64,000 bases of DNA from Anaerobiospirillum sp. NML120448. Lineage in GTDB: Bacteria; Pseudomonadota; Gammaproteobacteria; Enterobacterales; Succinivibrionaceae. Under the pieces are notes generated by a model that made no database searches, was not told where the DNA came from, and saw nothing but the letters and a program-made list of their open reading frames with translations. The stretch is from the NCBI RefSeq assembly GCF_023050945.1, contig NZ_JALKIM010000008.1, positions 1 to 64,000 of the forward strand, read 5' to 3'. Both the position numbers and the translations under genes were made by a program. Below are positions 31,180-40,141 of the stretch, piece by piece. Within the stretch, counting starts at the first letter, position 1, and every line of letters starts with the position of its first letter.

Positions 31180-31290
31180 AATTATCACAAAAAGTACTTA
31201 AAGCCCGCATTTACACAAGCAACCGTATCTTATTAAGTTAGCTGAACTAATTTTCCCAACTTTTTGCCACAATTGTATAGGTATTTGTTT

Positions 31291-31881
31291 ATGGAAAATC
31301 TGATCAAAATTGCCAGTACCATCAACAAAGGATTGTGCTGTGCCTTGCTTCTAACCATGGTGGGCTTTGTATTTGCCAATACCGCCCTACGCTATTTCTT
31401 TAATTCAGGCATCATTATCACAGAAGAGCTTGTTAGATACTTGTTCTTATGGGCCATCTATTTAGGTATTGTGTCTGTTTGGTTTACTCGTGGCCATATT
31501 CGTGTTACCACAGTGACCGATCGCTTAACTCCAAGACAAGCCATTTACTTCTCTGTAGTATTCGAAGTTGTCTCCCTTATTGTGTTATTAACCTTAAGCT
31601 ATGGCTCTTATTTATACTACATCGATACTACTACCGTAGGTCAGGTAACTGGTATCCCTTATTCAGTAATGATTTTAGCTGTCCTTATTGGTACTTTCGC
31701 TTGCTCTGTAATTAGCGTTGCTCATATTAAGCAGGACTTAGCTTTATTAAAGCATGACGATGCCACTTTAGAGCGCTTAGCTAAAGAAGCCAACGCCCTA
31801 ACTGCTGATAGTGCTGATCAAGAAAACATTAGCAAGGCAGAAGCTGCTGCCCAAAACAAGCCATCAGACTCTGATAAATAA
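31291..31881 (+). CDS. dctQ: TRAP transporter small permease DctQ (operon 1)
   Basis: Small four-helix membrane subunit of a TRAP carrier, ~196 residues. Helices lie at about 13-35, 45-65, 85-107 and 127-150. The TEELVRYLFLWAIYLG segment in helix 2 is the DctQ hallmark. The C-terminal ~45 residues are a charged Ala/Glu/Asp-rich cytoplasmic tail, longer than usual. I choose the ATG at 31291 over an upstream TTG (31264) because AGG lies 8 bases before it. dctM starts 13 bases after the stop. Confidence 0.9.
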   Translation: MENLIKIASTINKGLCCALLLTMVGFVFANTALRYFFNSGIIITEELVRYLFLWAIYLGIVSVWFTRGHIRVTTVTDRLTPRQAIYFSVVFEVVSLIVLLTLSYGSYLYYIDTTTVGQVTGIPYSVMILAVLIGTFACSVISVAHIKQDLALLKHDDATLERLAKEANALTADSADQENISKAEAAAQNKPSDSDK

Positions 31882-31894
31882 GAGGTAAGGTTCC

Positions 31895-33178
31895 ATGGAA
31901 TTATTTATTTTCTTAGGCTCACTGTTTACTCTCTTGTTTACAGGTATGCCTATTGCCATTGTGCTCTTTATTTGTTGCTTAATCCTATTATGGTTCTTAG
32001 ATATGGGCGATCTTCCATATCAGCTCTCTTTCCAAGTAGTGAGCGGAACTGATAACTACATTTTAATCACTGTGCCTTTCTTCATCTTAGCTGGTGAAAT
32101 TATGAAGCATGGTGGTATTTCTAAGCAATTAATTGAATTTGCTCAAGCTATTGTAGGTAGATTTAGAGGTGGTTTAGGCTACGTTACCATCTTAGCTTGT
32201 ATGCTCTTTGCTGGTCTTTCTGGTGTTGCTATTGCTGACGTATCTGCTTTAGGCGGTATGTTAATCCCTATGATGGTGGCAGCTGGCTATGATAAGTCAC
32301 GTGCTACTGGTTTAGTATGCTCCTCAGCATTGACCGCTCCTATTATTCCACCATCACTACCTATGATTATTTTAGGTGTTACCGCTGGCCTCTCTATTGG
32401 TAAGCTCTTTGTGATGGGTATTGTTCCAGGCATCTTATTAGGTATGTCCATTATGATTGCTTGGTTCATTATGGTACGCCGTGACGGTATTACTGATGTT
32501 GTTAAGGTACCAGCTAAGGAAATTTTACCTATCACCATTAAGGCCCTCCCAGCCATCATGTTACCTATCATTATTATTGTAGGTATTCGTATGGGTGCCT
32601 TTACTCCAACCGAGGGTGGTGCTGTAGCTTGCGTTTATGCTTTCTTAGTTTCTACTTTAATTAACCGTCAATTAAAGCTCTCTATGATCCCTCAGCTTTG
32701 CTACGATGCTATGCGCTCTACTGGCGTGGTTATGTTCATCGTAGGCGGCGCTAGCGCTGTTGGCTGGATGATTACTATGGCTGACGTACCAGCTCAATTA
32801 GTTGAGCTCATGTCAGGCTTAGTTGAGCACAAGATCTTATTGTTAATTGTTCTTAATATTCTGTTATTAGCCTTAGGCATGGTAATGGATATTACCCCAA
32901 TTACCTTAATCTTCACCCCAGTATTATTCCCTCTCGTTGAGGCTGCTGGTATCGACGTTTACTACTTTGCTGTCATCATGATTATTAACTTATGTTTAGG
33001 CTTACTAACACCTCCTGTTGGTACCGTGCTTTACATTGGCTGCTCAGTAAGTAACTTAAAGATGGGTCAGATTGTAAGAGGTATTGGTCCATTCTTAATC
33101 GCCGAGTTCTTATTCTTAATTGTCTGCTTATTATTCCCAGCTATTATTACCGCTCCAGCTTCATGGTTCGGTTATTAA
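31895..33178 (+). CDS. dctM: TRAP transporter large permease DctM (operon 1)
   Basis: A 427-residue membrane protein with about 12 helices that forms the sodium-coupled elevator transport domain. Family segments: ITVPFFILAGEIMKHGGIS near residue 50-70, ALTAPIIPPSLPMIILG at ~150, GAFTPTEGGAVACVYA at ~230 and LGLLTPPVGTVLYIGCSV at ~370. GAGGTAAGG precedes the ATG. It ends the operon with a strong terminator. Confidence 0.95.
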   Translation: MELFIFLGSLFTLLFTGMPIAIVLFICCLILLWFLDMGDLPYQLSFQVVSGTDNYILITVPFFILAGEIMKHGGISKQLIEFAQAIVGRFRGGLGYVTILACMLFAGLSGVAIADVSALGGMLIPMMVAAGYDKSRATGLVCSSALTAPIIPPSLPMIILGVTAGLSIGKLFVMGIVPGILLGMSIMIAWFIMVRRDGITDVVKVPAKEILPITIKALPAIMLPIIIIVGIRMGAFTPTEGGAVACVYAFLVSTLINRQLKLSMIPQLCYDAMRSTGVVMFIVGGASAVGWMITMADVPAQLVELMSGLVEHKILLLIVLNILLLALGMVMDITPITLIFTPVLFPLVEAAGIDVYYFAVIMIINLCLGLLTPPVGTVLYIGCSVSNLKMGQIVRGIGPFLIAEFLFLIVCLLFPAIITAPASWFGY

Positions 33179-33208
33179 AAAGCATATATATTTTTAGCAC
33201 TTAAACTT

Positions 33209-33254
33209 ATAGCCAGCGTGTATATCCTCCATTATTGCGCTGGCTATTTTTTTT
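33209..33254 (+). terminator. Terminator of TRAP operon 1
   Basis: ATAGCCAGCG and CGCTGGCTAT arms across 19 bases, then seven T. Confidence 0.88.
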
Positions 33255-33666
33255 AGCTCTCAAGCCCCTAAGCTCCAGTGCGGCCTGCGCTCTGCGCATT
33301 GCGTCATGCGCATTGCGTCATGCGCATTGCGCCCTACGCTTAGGTTACCTGCGCTTAGCACCTAGCTCCCTACGCTTTGCGCAAGTCTTAGCCCACGCTT
33401 TTAGCTATTGGCAAGCTTGGGCAGGAGCTAATTGGTCGTGATTTGATCTGGTGATGGCAAGAGCTAATTTTAGCTTTGCTTTGGCGCGCTTGTGGTTAAA
33501 TAGCCCATAAAAACAAGATCTATAATATAATAGCTACGTTTTTTTATACTATATTAAGCTTACCTAGCGGCCATCCAGACATAGAGAAGAAAGTTACTTT
33601 TTATTAAATTTTCTTTGTGTCAGGATCATGCAAAGCTCTATTATCTAGACAAGGAAAGGGATCTTT
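33255..33666. other. Intergenic region with GC-rich tandem repeats
   Basis: Contains the 14-bp tandem array at 33293-33334 and further GCGCTTAGC/TACGCT words, then AT-rich DNA that should hold the promoter of the third GntR gene. No gene is supported; a 68-codon frame over the repeats is low-complexity. Confidence 0.5.
33293..33334. repeat. Tandem 14-bp repeat, three copies
   Basis: TGCGCATTGCGTCA twice, then a third copy ending in CCC instead of TCA. Confidence 0.85.
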
Positions 33667-34434
33667 ATGTCCGTTGCATGTACGGTTGTGTTACCGAAAA
33701 TTCGCATTTCTTCTCAAAAATCTATTAGTCCACAAATTTATGATTTTTTAAGAAAACACATTACTGAAACTACTATTGTGCCAGGCACTACTCTTTCAGA
33801 AAATGCTCTTTCCGAGCAGTTTAATGTGTCACGTCAACCAGTACGTGAAGCCTTGATGCGCCTTAGCTATGAAGGACTACTCTCAATTTTGCCGCAACGT
33901 GGCTCAGTAGTAGAGCGCATTTGTATTAAAGAGCTTGAATATACCTCTTTTATTCGTGGCGCTATTGAAAAGGAATGTGTTGGTAATATCGTAAACTTAG
34001 AAGAAAAGGTTATTAATAACCGCTTAGGACAATTAAAAAAGATCTTAGATCAGCAACGTAATATTGCTCATGATGATAACTTGCGTGCTAACTATCTAAA
34101 TTTAGATGATCGTTTCCACCAATGTCTATGCTCTTTTTCTATGTCAGATATGCCATGGAAAACTATTCAAAGCATTAAAGGCCAAATGGATCGTATTCGC
34201 TTTTTATCTTTAGAGGGTGTTTCACCAGTTGATGGCATTACTGATGATCACGAAGAAATTTATAACTACTTAAAAGAGCGTGATATCGAAAACTGCCAAA
34301 AGGCAATTACTACTCACCTTCACCAAATTATCAATGTTCATCAAACCATTGTTCAAAAATACAAGGATTGGTTTACTTTTGACTCCTTGCAAGCTATGAG
34401 CAAGAGAGCTAGCCAAGAGGACGATAGTCTTTAA
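33667..34434 (+). CDS. GntR-family (FadR subfamily) regulator, paralogue 3
   Basis: A 255-residue FadR-type regulator, very similar to paralogue 1 over its whole length. The winged helix has SENALSEQFNVSRQPVREAL and the shared ISPQIYDFLRKHITET lead-in. The FCD domain shows LDDRFHQCLCSFS, ITDDHEEIYNYL and TTHLHQIINVH as likely metal and ligand residues. AAGGAAAGGG lies just upstream of the ATG. It directly follows TRAP operon 1 on the same strand but after a terminator, so it is expressed separately. Confidence 0.9.
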   Translation: MSVACTVVLPKIRISSQKSISPQIYDFLRKHITETTIVPGTTLSENALSEQFNVSRQPVREALMRLSYEGLLSILPQRGSVVERICIKELEYTSFIRGAIEKECVGNIVNLEEKVINNRLGQLKKILDQQRNIAHDDNLRANYLNLDDRFHQCLCSFSMSDMPWKTIQSIKGQMDRIRFLSLEGVSPVDGITDDHEEIYNYLKERDIENCQKAITTHLHQIINVHQTIVQKYKDWFTFDSLQAMSKRASQEDDSL

Positions 34435-34455
34435 TTTTCTATAAGTTAGGTAAGC

Positions 34456-34493
34456 AAAAGGCTCTATGTTGTTAACAACATAGAGCCTTTTTT
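34456..34493. terminator. Bidirectional terminator between GntR paralogue 3 and fabF
   Basis: A 36-base perfect inverted repeat (AAAAGGCTCTATGTTGTT and its complement, no loop), T-rich on both strands. Confidence 0.9.
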
Positions 34494-34517
34494 AGTTTGG
34501 AACTAACTAATAAGTAA

Positions 34518-35765
34518 TTAGTCCATACGCTTGAAAATTAAAGAGCCATTGGTGCCACCAAAGCCGAAGCTGTTGGAAATGGCGTACTCAATGTCATGCT
34601 TGAGGGCAACGTTTGGAACTAAGTTAAAGTCACCAACTTCCTCAGCAGGATTCTCTAAGTTGATGGTTGGAGGACAAATTTGATCACGTACAGCTAATAC
34701 AGTGATAATAGCCTCAATAGCGCCTGCTGCACCTAATAAGTGGCCAGTCATAGACTTGGTAGAGCTCATTACAGTGTTCTTAGGAGCATCACCAAAAATA
34801 GCCTTAGCAGCACGTAACTCAGAAATATCACCTACGTGAGTTGAGGTACCGTGAGCATTGATGTAACCAATCTGACAAGGCTCAATACCAGCATCTTTAA
34901 TTGCATTTTGCATAGCACGACGGGCACCATCGCCATCCTCTGGGGTAGCAGTCATGTGGTAAGCATCGCCAGACATACCAAAGCCTACTAACTCAGCGTA
35001 GATCTTAGCGCCACGAGCCTTAGCATGCTCATACTCTTCTAATACTAAGACACCAGCACCATCGCCTAATACGAAGCCATCACGGCCCTCATCCCATGGA
35101 CGGGAGGCCTTCTCTGGCTCATCATTGCGAGTAGAAAGAGCCTTTAGCGCACTAAAGCCACCGATACCCATTGGGGTAGAGGCCTTTTCTGCACCACCAG
35201 CTAACATTACATCAGCATCACCTGCTGCAATTAAACGAGCAGATAAACCAATAGCATGAGTACCTGAGGCACAAGCTGTTACAGAGGCTAAGTTAGGGCC
35301 CTTTAAGCCTTTAAGAATAGATAAATGACCTGAAACCATGTTGATAATGGTTGAAGGTACGAAGAATGGGCTAATGCCCTTAGTGCCCTTTTGGGCTAAA
35401 CCATTGATGTTCTGCTCGATAAGACCTAAGCCACCGATACCAGAACCAATCATAACACCACAACGCTCGGCGTTCTCTTCAGTGATTTGTAGCTTTGAAT
35501 CTTCAAAAGCCATTAATCCAGCAGCAATGCCGTACTGAATGAACGGATCCATCTTGCGCTCGTCTTTGCGAGTAATACCCCAGTCTTCAGGCTTAAAATC
35601 CTTAACTAGGCCAGCGATTTTTACGCTAAAGGCGCTGGTGTCGAAATGCTCAATGGTGGAAATGCCGCTCTTACCAGCGAGTAAGGCCTTCCATGAATCT
35701 TCTGCGGTATTGCCCACTGGACTTAACATGCCAAGACCGGTCACTACTACCCTGCGCTTTTGCAC
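34518..35765 (-). CDS. fabF: 3-oxoacyl-ACP synthase II FabF
   Basis: Elongating condensing enzyme of type II fatty acid synthesis (acyl-ACP plus malonyl-ACP). Catalytic triad in thiolase fold: Cys in VTACASGTH (~residue 165), His in [11 protein letters not shown] (~305) and His in [15 protein letters not shown] (~342). The start is a GTG at 35765, with GGAGG 8 bases upstream. This gives a 415-residue protein beginning with [11 protein letters not shown] after the initiator, matching E. coli FabF (413); a longer frame to 35804 lacks support. Last gene of the fab cluster, 455 bases after acpP. Confidence 0.96.
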   Translation of the reverse strand: MQKRRVVVTGLGMLSPVGNTAEDSWKALLAGKSGISTIEHFDTSAFSVKIAGLVKDFKPEDWGITRKDERKMDPFIQYGIAAGLMAFEDSKLQITEENAERCGVMIGSGIGGLGLIEQNINGLAQKGTKGISPFFVPSTIINMVSGHLSILKGLKGPNLASVTACASGTHAIGLSARLIAAGDADVMLAGGAEKASTPMGIGGFSALKALSTRNDEPEKASRPWDEGRDGFVLGDGAGVLVLEEYEHAKARGAKIYAELVGFGMSGDAYHMTATPEDGDGARRAMQNAIKDAGIEPCQIGYINAHGTSTHVGDISELRAAKAIFGDAPKNTVMSSTKSMTGHLLGAAGAIEAIITVLAVRDQICPPTINLENPAEEVGDFNLVPNVALKHDIEYAISNSFGFGGTNGSLIFKRMD

Positions 35766-36220
35766 CGTTAATGCCTCCAAAAAAATAAAAATTGTGCTTA
35801 ACACTCTTAGACTGATGGATGCTTCTTAAAAGGACACGCCTTTTAGCATGGTATTATCAGTCTCAATCACTAGATCTAATATGATTTGTATTAGATCTCA
35901 TGTTTAATAAAGATTAACCATCACCACTATCTAATTGTCCTTAACATAGCGGTTTTGGGCGTTAATCTTTAGCAATAAATCAACCAACCAACATTATCAC
36001 ACTTATTAGTGATCTACAAACGACAATTTATAGTCAATCAAAAAATTTTTGCTTAGCTATAAACAAAATAAGCAAGCCAAGGCTTGCTATTTTATAAGGA
36101 ACTAAAATTGTCCCATGGGAGGTCAAGATTAATACTTTTGCAAATTACCAACGGCTCGGCTTATAAAAGCTCCGCCGCTGGGTTCACACAAGTATAAAAC
36201 GGCTTACACCGCTACTTGTA
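35766..36220. other. Gap between acpP and fabF
   Basis: Holds the inverted repeat AGCAAGCC/GGCTTGCT (36071-36088), probably the acpP terminator, and should hold a separate fabF promoter. A further pair of stems lies at 36150-36222. No gene. Confidence 0.5.
36064..36090 (-). terminator. Probable terminator of acpP
   Basis: On the minus strand AGCAAGCC, AA pair centre, GGCTTGCT, then TTATTTTGTTT. Confidence 0.6.
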
Positions 36221-36222
36221 TT
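36190..36222 (-). repeat. Inverted repeat overlapping the acpP 3' end
   Basis: ACAAGTA and TACTTGT with inner CGG/CCG form an imperfect stem touching the acpP stop codon. It may stabilise the acpP message. Confidence 0.4.
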
Positions 36223-36463
36223 ACTCTTGGTGTGACTTGATGTAGTCAATAGCAGCCTGAACAGTATTGATTTGCTCGGCTTCCTCATCAGGGATCTCAG
36301 TCTCGAACTCTTCTTCTAAAGCCATTACGAGCTCTACAGTATCTAAAGAGTCAGCGCCAAGGTCATTGACAAAAGATGCACTTGGAACTACATCCTCTGG
36401 ATTTACACCTAACATGTCAACAATAATCTTCTTTACGCGTTCTTCAATGGTCATATCGCTCAT
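36221..36463 (-). CDS. acpP: Acyl carrier protein
   Basis: Carries growing fatty acyl chains on a 4'-phosphopantetheine arm. 80 acidic residues. The prosthetic-group site is the Ser in [19 protein letters not shown] (~residue 39), nearly identical to E. coli AcpP, as are EIPDEEAE and VQAAIDYI. I start at the ATG at 36463 ([10 protein letters not shown]), which matches the E. coli N-terminus; the longer frame to 36490 adds nine unrelated residues. It is separated by over 450 bases from both fab neighbours, so it is probably its own unit, consistent with the very high AcpP demand. Confidence 0.97.
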   Translation of the reverse strand: MSDMTIEERVKKIIVDMLGVNPEDVVPSASFVNDLGADSLDTVELVMALEEEFETEIPDEEAEQINTVQAAIDYIKSHQE

Positions 36464-37005
36464 TTCTAACCCGTCAGAGTGCGCTAGCACTTCTGTCCTT
36501 TAGTTAAAGTTAACCAACCTTAGTTGGCAAAAAAAATAACGTAGTGGTCCAAGTAAAAAACTTAACACCACCTCAATATTGGACGTATTCCTATTAGCAA
36601 AACCTAGGAATCCTACTAGTCCCAATAAAAATATGGGCTTGTGTCGGCGGGGTCTTGCTGCTGAACGCTAATGCTATTCACCAAACAAGCTCTTAGGGCA
36701 CGTCCTGCCCTGTTTAAGCGCTTATTTTAAGCTATTGTCATCTCAAAGCAACTACTAGAGCAACATCGCCTAAATTACGCAAAGCATCAAACGGTTCTGT
36801 TATTGACAACAAGAACAGTTCGAGGCTGATTATATACAATTACTGCCCTTATTGGTAGCCTAGGCAGAGTAAAATAGGCCTAAATTTCTATTAATTTGTT
36901 CAGGTTCACAAATTAATAGTATCATTTTTGTAATGTTCATTAGGCCTTATAGAGCAAGCAAAGGCAATACTTACCTAGATAAAAAACTAGACTACCAAAA
37001 AACTA
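36464..37005. other. Long leader/promoter region of acpP
   Basis: Holds a GTTCTGTTA/AACAAGAAC inverted repeat around 36792-36820 and a stem-forming GGGCA/TGCCC (36694-36713, + strand GGGCACGTCCTGCCC). On the minus strand a TATAAT-like element occurs near 36832-36838. These could form a structured acpP leader. No gene is supported. Confidence 0.4.
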
Positions 37006-37749
37006 TTAAACGCAGTACATACCGCCATTAACATCTAAAGTGGTACCAGTGATGTACTTACCACCATCAGATGCTAAGAATACTACAGCATTAGCAATAT
37101 CCTCAGCTGCACCCATACAACCAAGAGGAACAGCCTTTAATAAGTTCTCCTTGATCTCATCGGATAATACAGCGGTCATATCAGTAGTGATAAAGCCTGG
37201 GGCAACACAGTTTACTGTTACATTGCGTGGAGCTAACTCTTTAGCTAAAGACTTAGAGAAGCCAATTAAACCAGCCTTAGCAGCAGCATAATTACATTGG
37301 CCAGCATTACCAGTCTCACCAACTACTGAGGTGATATTAATAATGCGACCATTGCGCTTCTTCATCATGCCACGCATTACTAATTGGCAAAGCTTAGATA
37401 CGGCAGTTAAGTTGCAAGCAATAACTTGATTCCACTCTTCATCTTTCATACGCATAAAAAGATTATCACGAGTGATACCAGCGTTATTTACTAACACATC
37501 AACGCTACCACCAGCCTTCTCTTCTACGCTCTTTAAGAAGTCAGCAAAAGTCTCTGGCTCTAAAGAGTTTAAAACTAAGCCATAGCCCTTACCGTTTAAG
37601 TAAGCAGTAATATTATCAGCACCACCTTGTGAGGTAGCAGTGCCAATTACAGTAGCATTTAATTGTGCAAAAGCCTGAGCAATAGCCTGACCAATACCAC
37701 GGCTAGCACCAGTTACTAAAACTACCTTGCCAGAAAAGTCTAAATTCAT
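37006..37749 (-). CDS. fabG: 3-oxoacyl-ACP reductase FabG
   Basis: NADPH-dependent ketoreductase of fatty acid synthesis, short-chain dehydrogenase fold. Cofactor motif TGASRGIG (residues ~14-21), NNAG at ~88, and the catalytic Ser (NITSVVGE, ~139), Tyr and Lys (NYAAAKAG, ~152-156). At 247 residues it is close to E. coli FabG (244). The ATG is preceded by AGGA ~11 bases upstream. It follows fabD by 41 bases, the only tight junction in the cluster. Confidence 0.97.
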   Translation of the reverse strand: MNLDFSGKVVLVTGASRGIGQAIAQAFAQLNATVIGTATSQGGADNITAYLNGKGYGLVLNSLEPETFADFLKSVEEKAGGSVDVLVNNAGITRDNLFMRMKDEEWNQVIACNLTAVSKLCQLVMRGMMKKRNGRIINITSVVGETGNAGQCNYAAAKAGLIGFSKSLAKELAPRNVTVNCVAPGFITTDMTAVLSDEIKENLLKAVPLGCMGAAEDIANAVVFLASDGGKYITGTTLDVNGGMYCV

Positions 37750-37790
37750 AATTAAAAAATCCTAAACTAACTTACCACTACAGTGCTAAA

Positions 37791-38732
37791 TTAAGCCTCA
37801 AGGCTCTGTAAAACCTTAGCAATATCCTCGTCGCTAGCAATATTGCCAGTAATTAAGGTCTTATCAATCTTGCGATTTAAACCACAAAGAACCTTATTTG
37901 GACCAACTTCGATAACAGCCTCAATGCCATTAGCCTTCATATTTTGTACTGTTTCTACCCAACGAACAGAACCAATTAATTGCTTAACTAAGCAATCAAT
38001 AATAGCAGCAGGCTCAGTTACTGGGGCTGCCAATACGTTGGCATAAACAGGCATGGAAGCTGGAGCAATATTAATATCAGCTAAAGCAGCAGCTAACTTA
38101 TCAGCAGCGCCTTGCATCATAGGACAATGGGATGGAACACTTACAGGAAGGGCAACACAACGACGGGCACCGTTTTGAGCAAAGTACTCACCAGCACGAG
38201 CCACTGCCTCTTTAGCGCCAGAAATAACTACCTGACCTGGAGTATTGAAGTTTGCAGCCCAAACAGCCTCACCCTCTTTACTTACAGCAGCACAGCCATT
38301 AACAATGACATCGTCATCAAGGCCTAAAATAGCCATCATGGCACCAACGCCAGCAGGAACAGCCTCTTGCATAGCCTGACCACGTAAACGCACTAAGCGC
38401 ACAGCATCATAAAAAGAAATAGCATTAGCAGCTACTAAAGCTGAATACTCACCTAAAGAGTGACCAGCACAAGCTACAGGTAAATTGTCACCCAAAGCCT
38501 TACCTAAGGCACGGTAAGCAGCAACTGAGGCGGTTAAAATAGCTGGTTGAGTAATTTCAGTCTTATTTAACTCACTCTCTGGGCCTGTTAATACAATCTT
38601 CTTTAAGTCATAGCCTAAAGCGTCGTTAGCCTCTTCAAAAGTCTTGGCTACAATATCATTAGCCATAAAAGACTCAAACATGCCAACGGACTGAGAACCT
38701 TGACCTGGAAAAACAACTGCAAATGACTTCAT
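37791..38732 (-). CDS. fabD: Malonyl-CoA:ACP transacylase FabD
   Basis: Transfers malonyl from CoA to ACP. Motifs: VFPGQGSQSVGM at the N-terminus (residues ~7-18), the nucleophile Ser in GHSLGEYSAL (~92), and catalytic His in VPSHCPMM (~200). At 313 residues it is close to E. coli FabD (309). The ribosome binding site is weak. It is likely co-transcribed with fabG. Confidence 0.97.
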   Translation of the reverse strand: MKSFAVVFPGQGSQSVGMFESFMANDIVAKTFEEANDALGYDLKKIVLTGPESELNKTEITQPAILTASVAAYRALGKALGDNLPVACAGHSLGEYSALVAANAISFYDAVRLVRLRGQAMQEAVPAGVGAMMAILGLDDDVIVNGCAAVSKEGEAVWAANFNTPGQVVISGAKEAVARAGEYFAQNGARRCVALPVSVPSHCPMMQGAADKLAAALADINIAPASMPVYANVLAAPVTEPAAIIDCLVKQLIGSVRWVETVQNMKANGIEAVIEVGPNKVLCGLNRKIDKTLITGNIASDEDIAKVLQSLEA

Positions 38733-38919
38733 AAATTCATTCAGGCAAGCGCATGCTTACCTGACTCCTGTCGATGTTAAAAAATCTATTTTAATCCACC
38801 TTCATTAAATCACTATCTTAATAAGAACATATGAGTTCTTGCCTAAAATTGACAGCTTAATCACACAAGATAGGAAAACAAAGGAATATATCAGGATGGA
38901 TTTAGTATGAATAGTTTAA

Positions 38920-38965
38920 GGCTGCTTACTCTCCTATAAAAATAAACTTTAAGGAGAGTACAGCC
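38920..38965 (-). terminator. Hairpin after fabH, possible weak terminator
   Basis: GGCTGTACTCTCCT pairs with AGGAGAGTAAGCAGCC (small bulge) on the minus strand, without a strong U-tract. It lies between the fabH stop and fabD. Confidence 0.45.
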
Positions 38966-38998
38966 GTTTTTAGATAAGAAAATACTGATAGGTGAATT

Positions 38999-39967
38999 TT
39001 AGTAACGGACTAAAGCAGAGCCCCAAACAAAACCGCCACCAAAAGACTCTAATAAAATGGTCTGACCACGTTGAATACGGCCCTGACGAACGCCCTCATC
39101 TAAAGCTAAAGGCACTGAGGCAGCAGAGGTATTACCATGCTTATCTAAAGTCACAATTACTTGAGACATATCAAGCTTAAGCTTGCGTGCAGTAGCGCTA
39201 ATAATTCTTAAATTAGCCTGATGAGGAACTAAAAAGTCAAGCTCATCCTCGCTAATATTAGCCAGATCAAGGGTATCTTTTACCAAGTTAGCTAACATAG
39301 TAACAGCATGCTTAAACACCTCATTACCCTTCATAAAGAGATAAGCATCATCGTTAACGCTAGTGCCTCTCTTTGGATAAGGAAGACGTAATAAGTCGCC
39401 ACAAGTAGGATCAGAGGATAACTTAACAGCTAAAGTGCCTTGCTCCTCAGATGCGCCTAATACAATGGCACCTGCACCATCACCAAATAAAATGATGGTA
39501 GAACGATCTTGTGGATCACAAGCACGAGATAAAGTATCAGAGCCAATTACTAAAACATTCTTGGCCTGACCTGTGATAATCATATTGTGAGCTACGCTAT
39601 AGGCATAGCTAAAACCAGCACAAGCAGCTGCTACGTCAAAAGCAATAGCACCCTGAATGCCTAGTCCCAAAGCAACTTCACAAGCGGTAGAAGGGAAAGC
39701 ATTTTGAGATGAAGTAGTAGCACACACAATAGCATCAATGGCACTAGCCTCTAAGGATGCAGCTTGCAATGCTTTTTTGGCCGCCTCAATACCCATAAAG
39801 GCAGCAGTCTCTTGAGCAGAGGCTACACGTCTTTCATGAATGCCAGTACGCTCAACAATCCATGTATCGGAGGTTTCAACCATCTGCTCTAAATCGGCGT
39901 TAGTTCTAACTTGGACAGGTAAATAACCGCCAGTACCTAAAATTCTGCTATACAAATGCTTCACCAC
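38999..39967 (-). CDS. fabH: 3-oxoacyl-ACP synthase III FabH
   Basis: Initiating condensing enzyme that joins acetyl-CoA and malonyl-ACP. Catalytic Cys in AACAGFSYA (~residue 115), His in PHQANLR (~249) and Asn in GNTSAASVP (~279). At 322 residues it is close to E. coli FabH (317). The start is a GTG at 39967, with a second GTG directly after it (39964); GAGA lies close upstream and no ATG is available. It sits between plsX (174 bases) and fabD (266 bases). Confidence 0.96.
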   Translation of the reverse strand: MVKHLYSRILGTGGYLPVQVRTNADLEQMVETSDTWIVERTGIHERRVASAQETAAFMGIEAAKKALQAASLEASAIDAIVCATTSSQNAFPSTACEVALGLGIQGAIAFDVAAACAGFSYAYSVAHNMIITGQAKNVLVIGSDTLSRACDPQDRSTIILFGDGAGAIVLGASEEQGTLAVKLSSDPTCGDLLRLPYPKRGTSVNDDAYLFMKGNEVFKHAVTMLANLVKDTLDLANISEDELDFLVPHQANLRIISATARKLKLDMSQVIVTLDKHGNTSAASVPLALDEGVRQGRIQRGQTILLESFGGGFVWGSALVRY

Positions 39968-40141
39968 TCTCTGCTGGGGAAAAGAAAGTTTAAAAGTCTA
40001 AATCGCACATTTTGCCATTAAACTTACAATTATGGTAGGCCATAACGAAAAATTATCATAGCACTGAGCATTAAACTACGGGCTCAAATTACACATAGTA
40101 CAATAGAGCCCTTAACAAAACTTAACAATACACCAATGAAA

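Larger units (their letters stand above)
30812..31290. other. Long structured spacer between dctP and dctQ (operon 1)
   Basis: Holds two hairpins right after dctP: GGCTAGG/CCTAGCC (30838-30858) and 11-base arms TTAAGCTAGGC/GCCTAGCTTAA (30860-30887). It also holds two near-identical 22-bp repeats (31003-31024 and 31158-31179). No gene. Confidence 0.65.
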
